A stretch of DNA of 62,000 nt from Branchiostoma floridae (lineage: Eukaryota > Chordata > Leptocardii > Amphioxiformes > Branchiostomatidae). This document shows positions 13,901 through 24,500 of the stretch, piece by piece. The translations under genes were made by a program, and so were the position numbers. The stretch is taken from assembly GCF_000003815.2 (NCBI RefSeq), contig NC_049980.1, forward strand, positions 48,860-110,859, given 5' to 3'. Position 1 is the first letter of the stretch; every line of letters begins with the position of its first letter. Below the pieces are notes generated by a model that searched no databases, was not told the DNA's origin, and saw nothing but the letters and a program-made list of their open reading frames with translations.

Positions 13901-14255
13901 AAACACATGTAACCAGTACTATGGAAAATCTGACACATTGTGTACACGTAAAAAATTGCCACGTTCAATGTCACTTTTGTCAATAGGTGTTTCACCTCAA
14001 CGGATGTAGCAAGCAGAGTGATGGACAAAAATACCCTAGGAAATCAAGGCTTCACCTATTTTGTCCAAAGTAGCCATCTTGTATCCTATTGCAAACGGTA
14101 ATCAAAATACTTTTCAGGGACTTAGTTTGCGAAATAAAACAATTTTCATTTCCCTTAGTAGAAACAAATCCAACACTCACCCTGTTAAGTCCATGTAGAG
14201 TCGTGTTACCGGCGAACTCTTTCTCCGGGGACTCTTTCTCCTCCTCCGGCGACAT
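3838..14255 (-). CDS. DEG/ENaC/ASIC-superfamily sodium channel subunit, gene A (466 aa, 12 exons)
   Basis: Exons in transcript order are 14181-14255, 13100-13191, 11554-11652, 10958-11090, 10347-10445, 9065-9190, 7797-7949, 7243-7387, 6641-6697, 6105-6255, 5456-5547 and 3838-4016. Together they give 1401 nt with no stop, all GT-AG. The short N-terminus has the gating motif LHG (His21-Gly22). TM1 spans about residues 35-54. FPAVTICN is at 79-86, a sequon at N129 and another at N167. The extracellular domain carries HDPREPP (near 230), PPWG (265-268) and the Cys-rich family signature [18 protein letters not shown] (284-301). TM2 contains GLFIGAS with the GAS filter at 419-421. The family forms trimeric, amiloride-sensitive, plasma-membrane Na+ channels. 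The ligand is unknown. The start is the ATG in GCCATGTCG, shared with both paralogues. A is the most diverged of the three and its C-tail is four residues longer, ending VFHK. Confidence 0.93.
4171..4429. mobile_element. TIR element (copy 1 of the GGTGGTATCTCA family)
   Basis: The left end TGTGGACTCTCATTGCACTT is matched inverted by AAGTGCAGTGAGATTTCACC at the right end. Internal sequence AGAGATAAAGAACGAATTTT is shared with the better preserved copy at 46447-46669. TAA/TAAA-like bases flank both ends. It lies in gene A intron 11 and has no coding capacity. Confidence 0.7.
4666..5114. mobile_element. non-autonomous hAT-like MITE in gene A intron 11
   Basis: The left end TAGGGTTGGGTACCGGTA is inverted as TACCGGTACCCACCCCTA at the right end. 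Flanking 8-mers GAGTTCAC and GTGTCCAC match at six of eight positions, as expected for an old 8-bp target duplication. The inside is rich in AGGTCCAGGTCC and GGACCGGTCC. A cleaner sister copy is at 45753-46195. Confidence 0.75.
5119..5319. mobile_element. diverged copy of the TACTGTAAATGC MITE family
   Basis: It shares AGAAATGTTCGCGGT, repeated CCGCGAAC/TTCGCGG words and the end CCGCGAACTTAAATGCAT with the well preserved element at 54648-54859. It abuts the hAT-like element at 4666-5114. Confidence 0.65.
7531..7654. repeat. dispersed repeat, GGCGACGCCTCAGGGGCTAGC family, copy 1
   Basis: It starts TTTTTGGCGACGCCTCAGGG and ends GTTGCATCATCCCTTTA. Similar copies lie at 11726-11847 and, partly, at 38372-38462. 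Shorter pieces of the GGCGACGCCTC head occur near 4067 and 48858. It lies in gene A intron 7 and is probably a non-autonomous element. Confidence 0.65.
9391..9530 (+). mobile_element. tRNA-derived SINE fragment in gene A intron 5
   Basis: It contains an A-box-like GTGGCGTAACAGGTAGAGCG and a B-box-like GGGCCCGAGTTCGATA, then the SINE body GTTGTGCCCTTTACACGACC. Related bodies occur at 17030-17390, 26285-26490, 31175-31320 and near 41690-41815. It lacks an intact tRNA fold and is not a tRNA gene. Confidence 0.65.
9873..10190. repeat. two-copy direct repeat, about 199 bp apart, in gene A intron 5
   Basis: ATAGCAAAGCTCATTC begins both copies (9873 and about 10072). Both continue with ACGGTGTTTACAGGCGCTTC and a GGCCGCACTAC block. 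Confidence 0.75.
10898..10947. repeat. (CA)n microsatellite, about 25 units
   Basis: An uninterrupted CA run lies a few bases from the donor side of gene A exon 4 (10958-11090), inside intron 4. Confidence 0.95.
11128..11500. repeat. TG-rich simple repeat in gene A intron 3
   Basis: About 370 bp of TGTGTG with TTTGTG, GCGTG and TATGTG interruptions. Long open frames on both strands are Cys/Val or His/Thr strings, an artefact of the repeat. Confidence 0.95.
11726..11847. repeat. dispersed repeat, GGCGACGCCTC family, copy 2
   Basis: TTTTTGGCGATGCCTCAGTGG through TAGTTGCATCATCCCTTTAT. It shares head, middle (GACAAGAATTCCC, CAGGCATGTCAGGAATT) and tail with the copy at 7531-7654. It lies in gene A intron 2. 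Confidence 0.65.
12050..12665 (+). mobile_element. non-autonomous repeat element in gene A intron 2
   Basis: It contains GCAAATTAAGTCAAAATTTG, CGCTAGGGGGCCCAAA and CCACATACCAAATATCATTA-type words that recur in reverse orientation at 20545-21422. The right end forms a small hairpin, ACCTCCATTTTTCATGGAGGT. The open frames through it are not conserved between copies. Confidence 0.55.
13371..13700 (+). mobile_element. 3' relic of a LINE (C-terminus of a non-LTR RT plus 3' UTR)
   Basis: Conceptual translation from 13371 gives [18 protein letters not shown], the usual last conserved block of Jockey/CR1-type reverse transcriptases, then decays to a stop. It lies in gene A intron 1, opposite to the channel gene. 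Confidence 0.6.
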
Positions 14256-14534
14256 GGCGGACGGTTACTGCTAGTACAGAAGCGGTGAATCGTACTGGAA
14301 AGAAATTGTTCCAAATTGAGAGCAAATTTGTTGATCGTGTCGATTTACACCTCAGTCCAAAAAGGCCACCAGAATATCCTTATCCTTAAGAAATTTGGGT
14401 TCTGTTATTACTGATACCTTGAACTGACAAAAACCGAGTCATGAACACAGTGCCTTTTACACCAAGACAACTTATGCCACTAGATCCCCTTTTAACAATA
14501 CATTAAAAGGCACCCTGCGGGTCAGCACTAGTGT

Positions 14535-14830
14535 TTACACTAAAGTCGTTACCATCGTAACGTGTTCAACACAATGCACAGCTATTGAAATGGTATCTTC
14601 AAGACTTTGTTTATCTTACTGTCAAAAGGATAACTCACACAGTACCGTAATTCACAACACAATACACAGCTACTGGAAAGGTATCCCCATAAATTTGTTT
14701 TTCTTACTGTCAAAAGGGTCATTCACACAGTAATTCAAAACACAATACACAGATACTGGAATAATATCCTCCGGACTTTGTTTATCTTACTGTCAAAATG
14801 ATCATTCACACAGCAACTCAAAATCTATTT
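14535..14830. repeat. about 100-bp tandem repeat, three copies, upstream of gene A
   Basis: Units share CACAATACACAGCTACTGGA, TTGTTTATCTTACTGTCAAA and CATTCACACAGTAATTCA. A fourth, weaker unit may extend to about 14950. Confidence 0.7.
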
Positions 14831-16136
14831 TACTATAGATATTTAGGTTGTTAAGTATGCAGTAGAAAAATATATAATTTTTGTTTTCAGACGACTAAGG
14901 ATTCTGGTTATTCCAAAGGATCATACACACAGCAATTCAAAACCAATCTTACTAGAGTCAAGTTATTGAGTATGCAACAGTAAACTATACATTTTTATCA
15001 GACGGTTAAGGGTTCTGGTAAAAGTGCACTCTATCCAGTATAAATCTCACCTCCCTGTTGAGTCGATTCTATTTATCAGTCATTCTTTCTGAAACCGGTT
15101 ACATAACGGCTTACTTGCTGTGCCCTTCCTTATGTTATTTTTCTAATACATTCTATATAGTCTACAATAATGCGCTACTTAGAATTTAGTAGTAAAAAAA
15201 AAAGAACTCGTGGCGACCGCCCACTTACCTTCCGCTATTTGAAGCGTTTCATGAGGTTAATTTAATTGATAAAGCATTGAGTAAATTGACTATGGCTGTG
15301 TTAAACAGTCTGTCTTTGCATTATGTTGCTTACCTTTTAATAGTGAACCGCCTTCCCGTGTTGTCAATCGCCCTAAATGAAAAGCTCTTTCGAGACACTG
15401 ACAACGTACCGTCTGTTGTGAACTCAACGCCTGAAGGTTTAGTAGTTTGTTTCCAACACATTTATTCGAGTTGATATAGATTAGACAAAGGTCATTATAA
15501 GGCCTATTATAGTCACCCTTATACCTGTACGTGCACCTTTTCCCATAATTGTTGTTTCCTTAAAGGACATGTAAGGAAGAACGTTGGAGTGGCCAGACAG
15601 ATGCCCTACATATAGGACGATTGAGCTAATGGCTATAGTAATAAGACCTAGGAAAAATACTTTGTGTCTGGTTACCTGACCGACCCTATTAGTAAAACTA
15701 GCTTGGGGTTGTTGGGGGGGGGGGGGGGTAACTATAATTTTAGATACTAGATATGTCTAGTAAATCATGTATATCATTTTATATCGTTAAACACTACTTG
15801 TCTTGACCGGTAATCTGGAAGCAAAAGGGAATCCTCTCCGATCGTCCCAATTTTCTTTTCTTCATTTTTCCTAGGATTTACTTTACTCGTACGCGTTGTG
15901 ATCAGAAGATCGGAGGACGACAAAAGGCGGGAGTAGATAGACAAAGACGGTCTCACCTGGTGGGTCAGACGGTGACGACAAAGATGTGACCAAGACAACA
16001 CCTTTCCTTTAAGTATACATGTTCAGACATATTTCCCTTACCTGTGCGTCTGAAGGAACTCTCGTTGTGGCAGAACAGGTGAAGACGAACGTGAAAGACG
16101 TCAGGTAAAAACTGTTCTACAGGACGTAAAAAGCAA

Positions 16137-16144
16137 TGACGTCA
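16137..16144. promoter_or_regulatory. TGACGTCA (CRE core) upstream of gene A
   Basis: A perfect palindromic cAMP-response-element core about 1.9 kb upstream of the gene A start codon. The same octamer lies upstream of genes B (33494) and C (47622). The surrounding sequence is not alignable by eye with those, so for A the match could be chance. Confidence 0.4.
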
Positions 16145-17029
16145 CCGGGTCTAGGATGTCGGGATCGTCCTACATTGTTCGACTTCCGGTGGGGAATATT
16201 CTTGCGGCGCCTATATACAGGTAGTAGATTTGAGGAAAAACATTCCTAAATGAATAAACTGGACAAACGACAGACTTCTTGCTTGTGGATAGTGTAAAAT
16301 TTCTTTGAAAACGTCACATGTTGAATATCAGACCAACTGTTACTGTTGTATTGTGTTGTATGGTACCGCATTGTATTATGTCCGAAACATGGGCCACTGC
16401 ATTCCTGCTGAAACTCGTCTTTACATCTAAATGAGCTATATAATGCCATGTTGATTCGATCACCCTCTGCAAAGTCACGGTATATATTTCCTCATTTTGT
16501 AGCTGCTTTGTACAATTCCCAGTATTGTTTAAAGCCTTTTTTTGGATGGATGTCAGTTATGAGCGCAAATAAACATGGCCCGAGAAAAAATGGCATTTGA
16601 ATGTTGGAAGACAAGCTGGCTCTGGCGCGAGCCCCGGTCATGTGTGGACGGTCCACAGCCTTCTGTAACAGTTCAGTCAGGGAGAACGCCCTTCACTGAC
16701 ACGGGAATAAAACGCTTCGTTCCATCTCTTTACTCCACAAGAAAGCTAGAACCTAAAACCTCTCAAAGATGAATACACCTTAATTTTATTCTTTACGGTT
16801 ACACTGTGATGTCTTAGCAATGCCTAAAAACCTCAAAATCTTCACGGACGTTTCGAACGACTGAACGACAAGACGAAAAGCTACCAAACATGACATTCCA
16901 GGGGCTACAGTTACCTTACGACTCCTTTAGACCATGCGTCAAGGTTGTGTGGTGGGTTTAGAACGTTCTAGATGTTAACTGCCTACACTACACCAGTCTG
17001 GTTTTTATGTTACAGAACTCAAATGAACT

Positions 17030-17390
17030 CAAACTGGTTTTTAGGTCGAACTGATCTTGCTCCAAAATGTTCTTAGTCCTAAAATAACAAAGGTACCCCC
17101 ATGGCCTTTTAAAGGCCGTAGGGTCAAAGGGATTTTGTTATCTACTGCGTCTAGGCCACGGTATTGCAAGGCATAGCCCAACCGTTTTCTTCCACCGCCT
17201 TTTACCTCCCCAACCGAACCCATTTTTACACCTGCCAGTAGAGTGGGGAGAGTCATGTAAAATGCCTTTCCCACTGACGCAATTGCAAGATCGGTGGCAT
17301 GACACGATTCGAACCCAGGAACGTTAACACTGGGTTCTGCGTCAAGCATCTTGCAGTTACCCAACGCAACCCCACCCACTGACTCAATAC
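17030..17390 (-). mobile_element. tRNA-derived SINE, near full length
   Basis: On the minus strand the head GGGTTGCGTTGGGTAACTGC is followed by a B-box-like CTGGGTTCGAATCGTG. Then come the body ATCTTGC...GGGAAAGGCATTTTACATG and a tail with AGGTAAAAGGCGGTGGAAG, TGCCTTGCAATACCGTGGCC and TAAAAGGCCATGGGG. The internal body is shared with other SINE copies in the window. Confidence 0.7.
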
Positions 17391-17519
17391 AAAATAATCC
17401 AGCAACAGGCTACTTTTACTTTATAGAACGACATCTCAGATAGAATCCAATATCTTTCATCAGTAACTGATAATGTTTTTATCTATTTGTACTTTCTAAG
17501 TTTCTATATAGGTGCCAAG

Positions 17520-18310
17520 CCTTCATCTTCTGGTCTCATAAGTTCATACGTACGGCAGTCATCGTTTGTAATCGTTGCCTTGAGACCATATTGAATCATT
17601 TGACACTAAATAAAACTACCAGTGCGCAAATAATACGTCCAAGGGAAAGTCTGTTTTTGTCATGCCCTTGGTACATATATACTGCATCAAATCTAGCTAT
17701 AGCTATACCATTAAAGCACCCGTGGAAGGTTTTCTGGACTAGCCTTTTGTCAACTGTCTCCGTAGTAAGGCTTGAACCATGCCATTGTAGTGTTAGAGTT
17801 ATGTACCATTGTAAACAAGTCATGACTGTATCATGTGCAGAACACTAGATATAAATATCAGACGCTCTGCTACAGTACCATGAAAAATTGACAGGGAGCC
17901 CTAAATCCAATTTACTACCAATTCCAATAAAGATCCATTAACACATTCTCGAGCAATGATGTTCATAGACACACACAAATTAAACCAAATTATCATCATT
18001 AACACACACACACACGCACTCCCTCCTTACATAACCCTCCTGGGCAGTGCAAGATAAAAACCTAACAACACACAACGGAAAATTTCAGTAAAGACCATAT
18101 TTAACAAAGTCTTACCTATTACTTGCCTGGTAACGACTGTTTGACAAAACGGCTTGAGAATGACACATTCTCTCACTCTTTGCGTGATCTCAACCGTTCT
18201 GGGTGACAAGCTCTTAAGAGTGGTTTTCTAAAGCCGTGCGTCTTTGCGTACAGCCCATGCGTGACCTCCCGTGTCCAGCTTTGTTTGGGGATCAAGCCAG
18301 GCGTTCGTCT
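17520..18310 (+). repeat. inverted-duplicate arm 1 (partner 34905-35665)
   Basis: CTGGTCTCATAAGTTCATAC near 17530, CTGCTACAGTACCATGAAAA near 17868 and the block GACAAGCTCTTAAGAG...CGTGCGTCTTTGCGTACAGC (18206-18253) all recur as reverse complements, in the mirrored order, between 34905 and 35665. A shorter, diverged third copy of the proximal part is at 51785-51990. It abuts the 108-bp array. Confidence 0.75.
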
Positions 18311-19500
18311 GTAAAGGCCTGAGGCCACAGCCCGGCAAATAGCCTATTTGTACAGTTTGTTGTCTCCCGTGAAAGGGAATTTATTTTGGCTACGCCCCCA
18401 AGACGGTGTCTGTTTTGTCGACAGGGCCGGAGGCCACAGCCCGGCAAATCGCTTTTTGTACAGTTTGTTGCCTCCCGTGACAGGGAAATTATTTTGGCCA
18501 CGCCTCCAAGGTGGTGTCTGTTTTGTCGAAAAGGCCTGAGGCCACAGCCAGGCAAATTGCCTATTTGTACAGTTTGTTATCTCCAGTGAAGGGGAATTCA
18601 TTTTGGCCACGCCTCTGGGGTGGAGTTTATTTTGTCGACAAGGCCTGAGGCCACAGCCCAGCAAATTGCCAATTTTTACAGTTTCCTGTGAAGGGGAACT
18701 TATTTTGGCTACGCCTCCAAGGCGATATCTGTTTTGTCGACAATGTCTGAGGCCACGTACAGCCCAGCAAATTGCCTATTTTTACGGTTTGTAGTCTCCC
18801 GTAAAAGGAAATTTATTTTGGCCACGCCTGCAAGGCGATATCTGTTTTGTCGACAAGGTCTAAGGCCACAGCCCGGCAAATTGCCTATTTGTGCAGTTTG
18901 TTGTCTCCGTGAAAGGAAATTTATTTTGGCCACGCCTCCAAGGCGGTATCAGTTTTGTCGAAAAGGTCTGAGGCCACAGCTAGGCAAATTGCCTATTTGT
19001 GCAGTTTGTTGTCTCCGTGAAAGGAAATTGATTTTGGCCACGCCTCCAAGGCGGTATCTGTTTTGTCGACAAGGCCTGAGGCCACAGCCAGGCAAATTGC
19101 CTATTTGTACAGTTTGTTGTCTCCTGTGAAAGGAAATTTATTTTGGCCACGCCTGCAAGGCGGTATCTGTTTTGTCGACAAGGTCTGAGGCCACAGCTAG
19201 GCAAATTGCCTATTTTTACAGTTTGTTGTCTCCGTGAAAGGAAATTTATTTTGGCCACGCCTCCAAGGCGGTATCTGTTTTGTCGAAAAGGTCTGAGGCC
19301 ACAGCTAGGCAAATTGCCTATTTGTACAGTTTGTTGTCTCCTGTGAAATGAAATTTATTTTGGCCACGCCTCCAAGGCGGTATCTGTTTTGTCGACAAGG
19401 TCTGAGGCCACAGCCCGGCAAATTGCCTATTTTTACAGTTTGTTGTCTCCCGTGAAGGGGAATTTATTTTGGCCACGCCTCTGGGGTGAAGTTATTTTGC
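18311..19500 (+). repeat. 108-bp tandem array, about 11 copies
   Basis: The marker GAGGCCACAG recurs at 18321, 18430, 18538, 18647, 18749, (18862), 18970, 19078, 19187, 19295 and 19404, nearly always 108-109 bp apart. Each unit reads CAAATTGCCTATTTGTACAG, TTGTTGTCTCC, GGAAATTTATTTTGGCCACG, CCTCCAAGGCGGT and TTTTGTCGACAAGG. The period is a multiple of three, so open frames run through on both strands with a 36-residue repeat. Scattered stops and no splice context argue against coding. Confidence 0.9.
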
Positions 19501-19560
19501 CTCCATGTCGCAAAGCAACACGTGAGAAATGATAAGAACGGTTGGGGTCAAATAAAATAC

Positions 19561-19566
19561 TTTATT
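19561..19566 (-). terminator. candidate polyadenylation signal of gene B
   Basis: Plus TTTATT, minus AATAAA, in a block conserved with C: CGGTTGG(G/T)GTCAAATA lies at the transcript-3' side in both. The paralogous hexamer is at 36115-36120. Confidence 0.5.
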
Positions 19567-20544
19567 TAATGAAAATATCATTATTGTTTATCACACGCGC
19601 AATGCATCCTTTGTCTACAATTACATACTGTGTACAAAATGATTCCACGTACTTTCAAAATATAAACAGTGTCATTCAAATGTCAAAGTAACATTTTTCA
19701 TAGATCCAAACCACTCTTGCTCACAAATAAGAGCACAAATAGGTCACATAGCTTAGATCTCTATGCGTAGCTTGATTAGTTAATTAGTTGTGAGAGAAAA
19801 ATACTACAGAGCAATATTTTGGATCAATACTGAAATATTTAGAATAAAATAAAAACAATGATAAAACATGAAATAATGTTATATCTTATAATAACAAACA
19901 GTACTTCCCATTTGCTAATAATTAATAACGCTTTGGAAATTGAACCCAGAAATGAGTTGTAAGTGCCACGGTTATGATAAAATTTATAAAAAAATAATAA
20001 ATATTTGCAACTGAAATGAACATGTCCACCATATCGACAACATTCCTCTTCACCATCACATTACAATATAGTCAGCGAAAAAGCATTACGCTTTGTCTCA
20101 CGTACTCCACTTCGAGTTCAAACTAGTTTAATCACTAACTGCTTTTTTCTACATTTCTGCTGTTATCATTAAAAGTGCTTATGTTACACTTAACACTAGA
20201 TGAATACAATTTCAGTTAAATTCATTAATATTAAAAAAAAAACGTTAAGTACAAAATAGACACGCTTCTGCTGTTTTTGAACATCGGATATTTCAAGTCC
20301 TACTTCCAATTCTTGATCAAGTTTTCATATTATATAATGTTACATTTCCTGCTTCACAAAATAATCATAAGAATATTTCAGAGGCGTATCAAGATCTGGA
20401 AGTATGATTTGTAATATGCAATGTTCAATAACATCAGAAGAGTGTATATTTTACACAGACGTCTTATTTAAAAATAAAGTATTATGGCTAAATTTGCTTT
20501 ATGTTGGTGACACAAACACTTAAATCTACTTATCTGTTCATTTA

Positions 20545-21422
20545 TTACCTTCGCCGAGAAGGTTATGTTTTGGGAAGCGTTTGTATGAATGTATGTATGT
20601 ATTTTTGTAGAAGACCAGAGTAACTCAAGAACGCCTGGATGGATTGCATTGATATTCAGTATGTGGGTAAGTCTTGATGAGACCTGAAAACGATTAGATT
20701 TTGGGCCCCCTAGCGGCCTGAAAAGGTACTGCAACGGAACTTCCGGGTTTGACATTTCGAGTTCTGAACATGCTGCGGCTATGATTTTTGAGTTTGTGGT
20801 AGACAGCTCTTGATGCCGGGAGTAAGTGGTGTAGGTTTTGGCCCCATAGCGACTTGTTTTGGAACTGCAGGACAGGTTTAGTGTGAGACTTTGAAAGGGA
20901 ATAACTCAAGAAGGGATTGTCGGATTGCTTCATATAAGTACATATTAATAATGTAAATCGGAATCTAATTGGAACTATTAATTAGGAAATGCGCTCAGTT
21001 CCATTATAGGACCATTGCAACATGTAACCTTTTTCCATTGAGATGGAGAAGAATGTTCATAGATATATATTATGCAAAATAAAGACATAATTACCATAAT
21101 TAATGAGAAAAATGCTAAAATTTCCTTTTGGTAAATGACGGGAACTTCTTAGTGGTAGCATTTGGAAGTTATGTACAGGTGAACATAGTTGACCATTAAT
21201 TATGCAAATGAGGTCCTTATTTACATAAGTTATTTGAAAATGGGATGTTAATCTTTTAATATAGATTGCTTACGTCTGTTATTTGGTGGAGGAAATGATC
21301 AAGTAATAGAATTTATGCAAACAAAAACCTTATTTGCATAATTAATGACAAAAACAATTAATTCAGCAGTTGTAAAGGGTAGAATTATTTTGCGAAGGTA
21401 TGGGGTCGTAGAACTCTAGTTC
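20545..21422 (-). mobile_element. non-autonomous repeat element inserted in the gene B 3' UTR
   Basis: Same family as 12050-12665 in opposite orientation: TGGATGGATTGCATTGATAT, TTTTGGGCCCCCTAGCGGCC and TGCAAATGAGGTCCTTATTT. One end carries the hairpin ACCTTCGCCGAGAAGGTTA and the other reads GCGAAGGTATGG. The gene C 3' UTR lacks it, so the insertion followed the B/C duplication or was lost in C. Confidence 0.65.
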
Positions 21423-21556
21423 TACTTATTTTTGTCATTATTAGTGATTGACACTGCTTTGCAGTGGGGCCCTGCATGACACAAATAAAATAAAAAGTAA
21501 CATATGTACAGTGGCATACAAACTGAAAATTACATAGGGATTGAAGAAGTCAATTT

Positions 21557-24500
21557 TCACTTGTGAGAGGCTGTGTGAGGGTCTTTGGGTTTCACATTAA
21601 CCACCTTGGGACGCCGATGTTTCCCCATGAACCCCAGCAGCCTCTTCAGCAGGAACTCGCACACCTCCAGGAGTGACAGCACGCTAGCCCCTATAAACAG
21701 CCCCATCATTCCTCCTATGTTACCTGTAGAGGGAGTGCGCACAGTTGGTTTGATTTATAGTCGTGCGTACGTATGAGGCCCGTATGAATTTCTTAGCCTA
21801 CCAGATCCACAGGTCGCAAAAGTAGAAATATCGATGCATAACATTCCAGAGGAGTCAGCTGGCCGAGGAGTATGTTTTGCGACCAGCTGACTCCACTGGC
21901 ATGTTATCTGGCCATAGCAAATCACTATTATTTTTTTTTATGGAGACCTGTGGGGCCTGGTAGAGGCTAAAACTTCCATAAGGACCTCATACAGAGTCGA
22001 ATACGCACGTGTGAGCCCACCTTAAGGAAACTATGAAGGCCGGCATTTGCTCGCGAGCAAATACAGCATATTTCAATCCATCTTCCTCCCCATGCAAAAG
22101 CCGTCTGTTTCATATAAATATTTGGCAGGAATTGACCATCAAAACATCACCCCACTCTAAAATTGATTTTTCCAAAGTTGACTTTTTATCAGTGAAATAA
22201 TTTTTACAAAAATATGAAAGGCAAACAAATAAAAGTAATAGTGTCATATTTTCACACCCCCATAATAATCTTACCAGTTTAGCGCAAGTTTTTAACATTT
22301 AACTGATTTGTTGAAACTTTAATTTCAGGAATTTAATGATGAACGACAAACAACGTTCGTGATGCAATGTGGAAAGGGCTACAGCTCAAAGGCCTCGGTC
22401 CATAAACGTTGACCTTATACCTCAATGCATCACGTCTGCACTTGGAACTATATATGAAATGGATTATTTTCACGTACTTGACAGCTGTCCTTCGTCCATG
22501 GCTTTTAGCTGCCTGATTTTCTGGTAGTTCAGCTTCTCGTAGTACACGCTGAAGACTACGGCGTTTTTCCTGAAACAAAAATGTAGGAAATGAAGCACAA
22601 CTGTGGCCTATGTTGGCCAACTATCATGTTTTATATGAAATATCGCGATATCGATGAAGGTATAGATGGAGGTACATTACCTCGTATTTTGAAAATCAAA
22701 GATGGCTGATACAACATGGCGGATAGCCATTGACAACAAATGCAGACATAAACGTTCTGTTAGCCATCCTTATGCTAAATTCACTCACCCGATGTCATAT
22801 TTCGTCATCATTACACCAAATTTAAGATAATAAGTTTATTTTGCCGGTATATCATTTCCAGAAAATTTGTGTTCATGTTCAAAGTAGTATAGAAGTTATG
22901 GATGGGGACCCTAAAAGCAACATGGTAACCCCGGCGCTCAGGATGACCAAAAAGCCCGGTCTGTATAGGGTTAACAACGCTATGGACAATGTGGTTACAT
23001 GGAGTGGCCTAAGTTTCGAGGTTTCGTCTTTGCGGCAGACTTACTCCATGTAGCTTGTTTCCATCCCTAACATCGGGGAAATGTACTCCCGGGTGTGTTT
23101 GTTTGGCCACCCTGAGAAGGACACCGACGTGCTGTATGACGTCATACTGCAGGGTACGGGACAGTCACACTTCACCTCTCCTCTAGTCACCTGACCTGTA
23201 ACGGGAAAAAAGGAGAAATGAACGTTCAATCAGCTCAATATCATCTGTAGCCGGTTAGCGCGTTGCGCGTGCGCCTACATCCCCCGGTCATATAAAAACA
23301 AGGCTTTAATTCATTGAAAAGCCTTTTTTGGCGGGATTGTATGTTAAAATCTGGGCATTTTTGGAGTGTCTTCAGTAGAAAATATCTATACTTGTTGAAT
23401 CAGTTGTAAAAAATGACCTTTAACCAGTTGTGAGGGGGTGGCACCCCCATGAGGTAGTGGTATCATCCCCAAATAGCTGTTTTTAGTCAAAAGGACCCAT
23501 CCAAGGGCTCTGATTTATAAAAGGGGGGTCAATCTGAGGACTAGCCGTATAGAAATTCTTGCAAAATGCATTTGATGAGACTGGAGAGAGTAGGCTATCA
23601 TTTGAGGGTAATTTGTATGGCTTAACGTTTTAATTTTTGAGACAATGACATATTTGTTTCCTCCACTTCCCCATAGGATTACATGTTTTACAGGGAAAAA
23701 AATCTAACTGTTTAGTCCCCACTCATTGTACTGCATCTATAACTGTCGTTTTGTTTCCAAACGTAAAGTTCTGGTACCGCATCTACAAGCAGCGACGCCG
23801 ATATTCTAGTAGCGGCGGTACAATGTGAACCAGTTCGAATTGACCTAAGGAAAGTGACAGATGTTCACTGAAACTTCGGCAGAAATAAAACTATCTAATT
23901 AGTAGAAGATGATTCAGTCTATACTTCTGGGTAAATATCAGATTTTAATTAGACGTTTCGAACGGTGTCCACCGTTCTTCATCAGTGAATGGATTGAAAA
24001 TGAAATGTACAAATTTTGCGGAACAAAGAATAATTCTTATGTTCTAAATAAACAAAACAGGTAACGGCTATGGTGTTCTAAAAATAAATAACACATCTAA
24101 CTATTGAGGTGTTCTTAATAATGTAAATAGGTGTTCCACCTCAATAGTTACCTGTGTTTATTGTATCCTGGATGACCAATCTTCACAAACGTATCTAATT
24201 AGTAGAATCTGACAAAGTGACAAAATACATTAACAAATTTTCAAGTTTCTTTCACAAATGTGAATTTTTAACATCAATGAAACACTCACCAAGTACGTCT
24301 CTGACACAGGTGAACATCGTGGTTGGATCACAAGATTCCTCCGTTCCTGCGGGCAAAATAAGATGTAAGAAGCATTGTTTTCTAAAAGACCAAACAATAA
24401 TAACAGAACGGTCCTAATGGATTTTATATTGTACCTGGTAAGTCGTAAGCTCGACAGCTGCAGTTGCTGACCACGTGTTTGCTTCTGCACTCCAGATAGC

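Larger units (their letters stand above)
14256..17029. other. gene A upstream/intergenic region
   Basis: Apart from the 100-bp repeat (14535-14830), a G homopolymer (15712-15728) and the TGACGTCA site at 16137, I see no coding exon. A 5' non-coding exon of gene A is possible: on the minus strand TTCAGACGCACAG is followed by GTAAGGGA near 16040, and CTGTACTAGCAG lies just before the ATG. Neither is conserved well enough with B and C to claim. Confidence 0.35.
19540..21556 (-). other. 3' UTR of gene B
   Basis: From the TGA stop (21557-21559) down to just past a minus-strand AATAAA at 19561-19566. The proximal and distal parts match the gene C 3' flank (36095-37186) in direct orientation, for example TTGACACTGCTTTGCAGTGG and CAAATAGGTCACATAGCTTA. 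The middle (20545-21422) is an insertion missing from C. Confidence 0.55.

Noticed and set aside
18292-19346. Open frames of 60-131 codons with a 36-residue repeat on both strands
   Set aside because: The 108-bp repeat period keeps frames open; stops are scattered among units and no splice or start context supports a gene.
18311-19500. CRISPR array
   Set aside because: There is no repeat/spacer alternation; the whole 108-bp unit repeats, and the DNA is animal.
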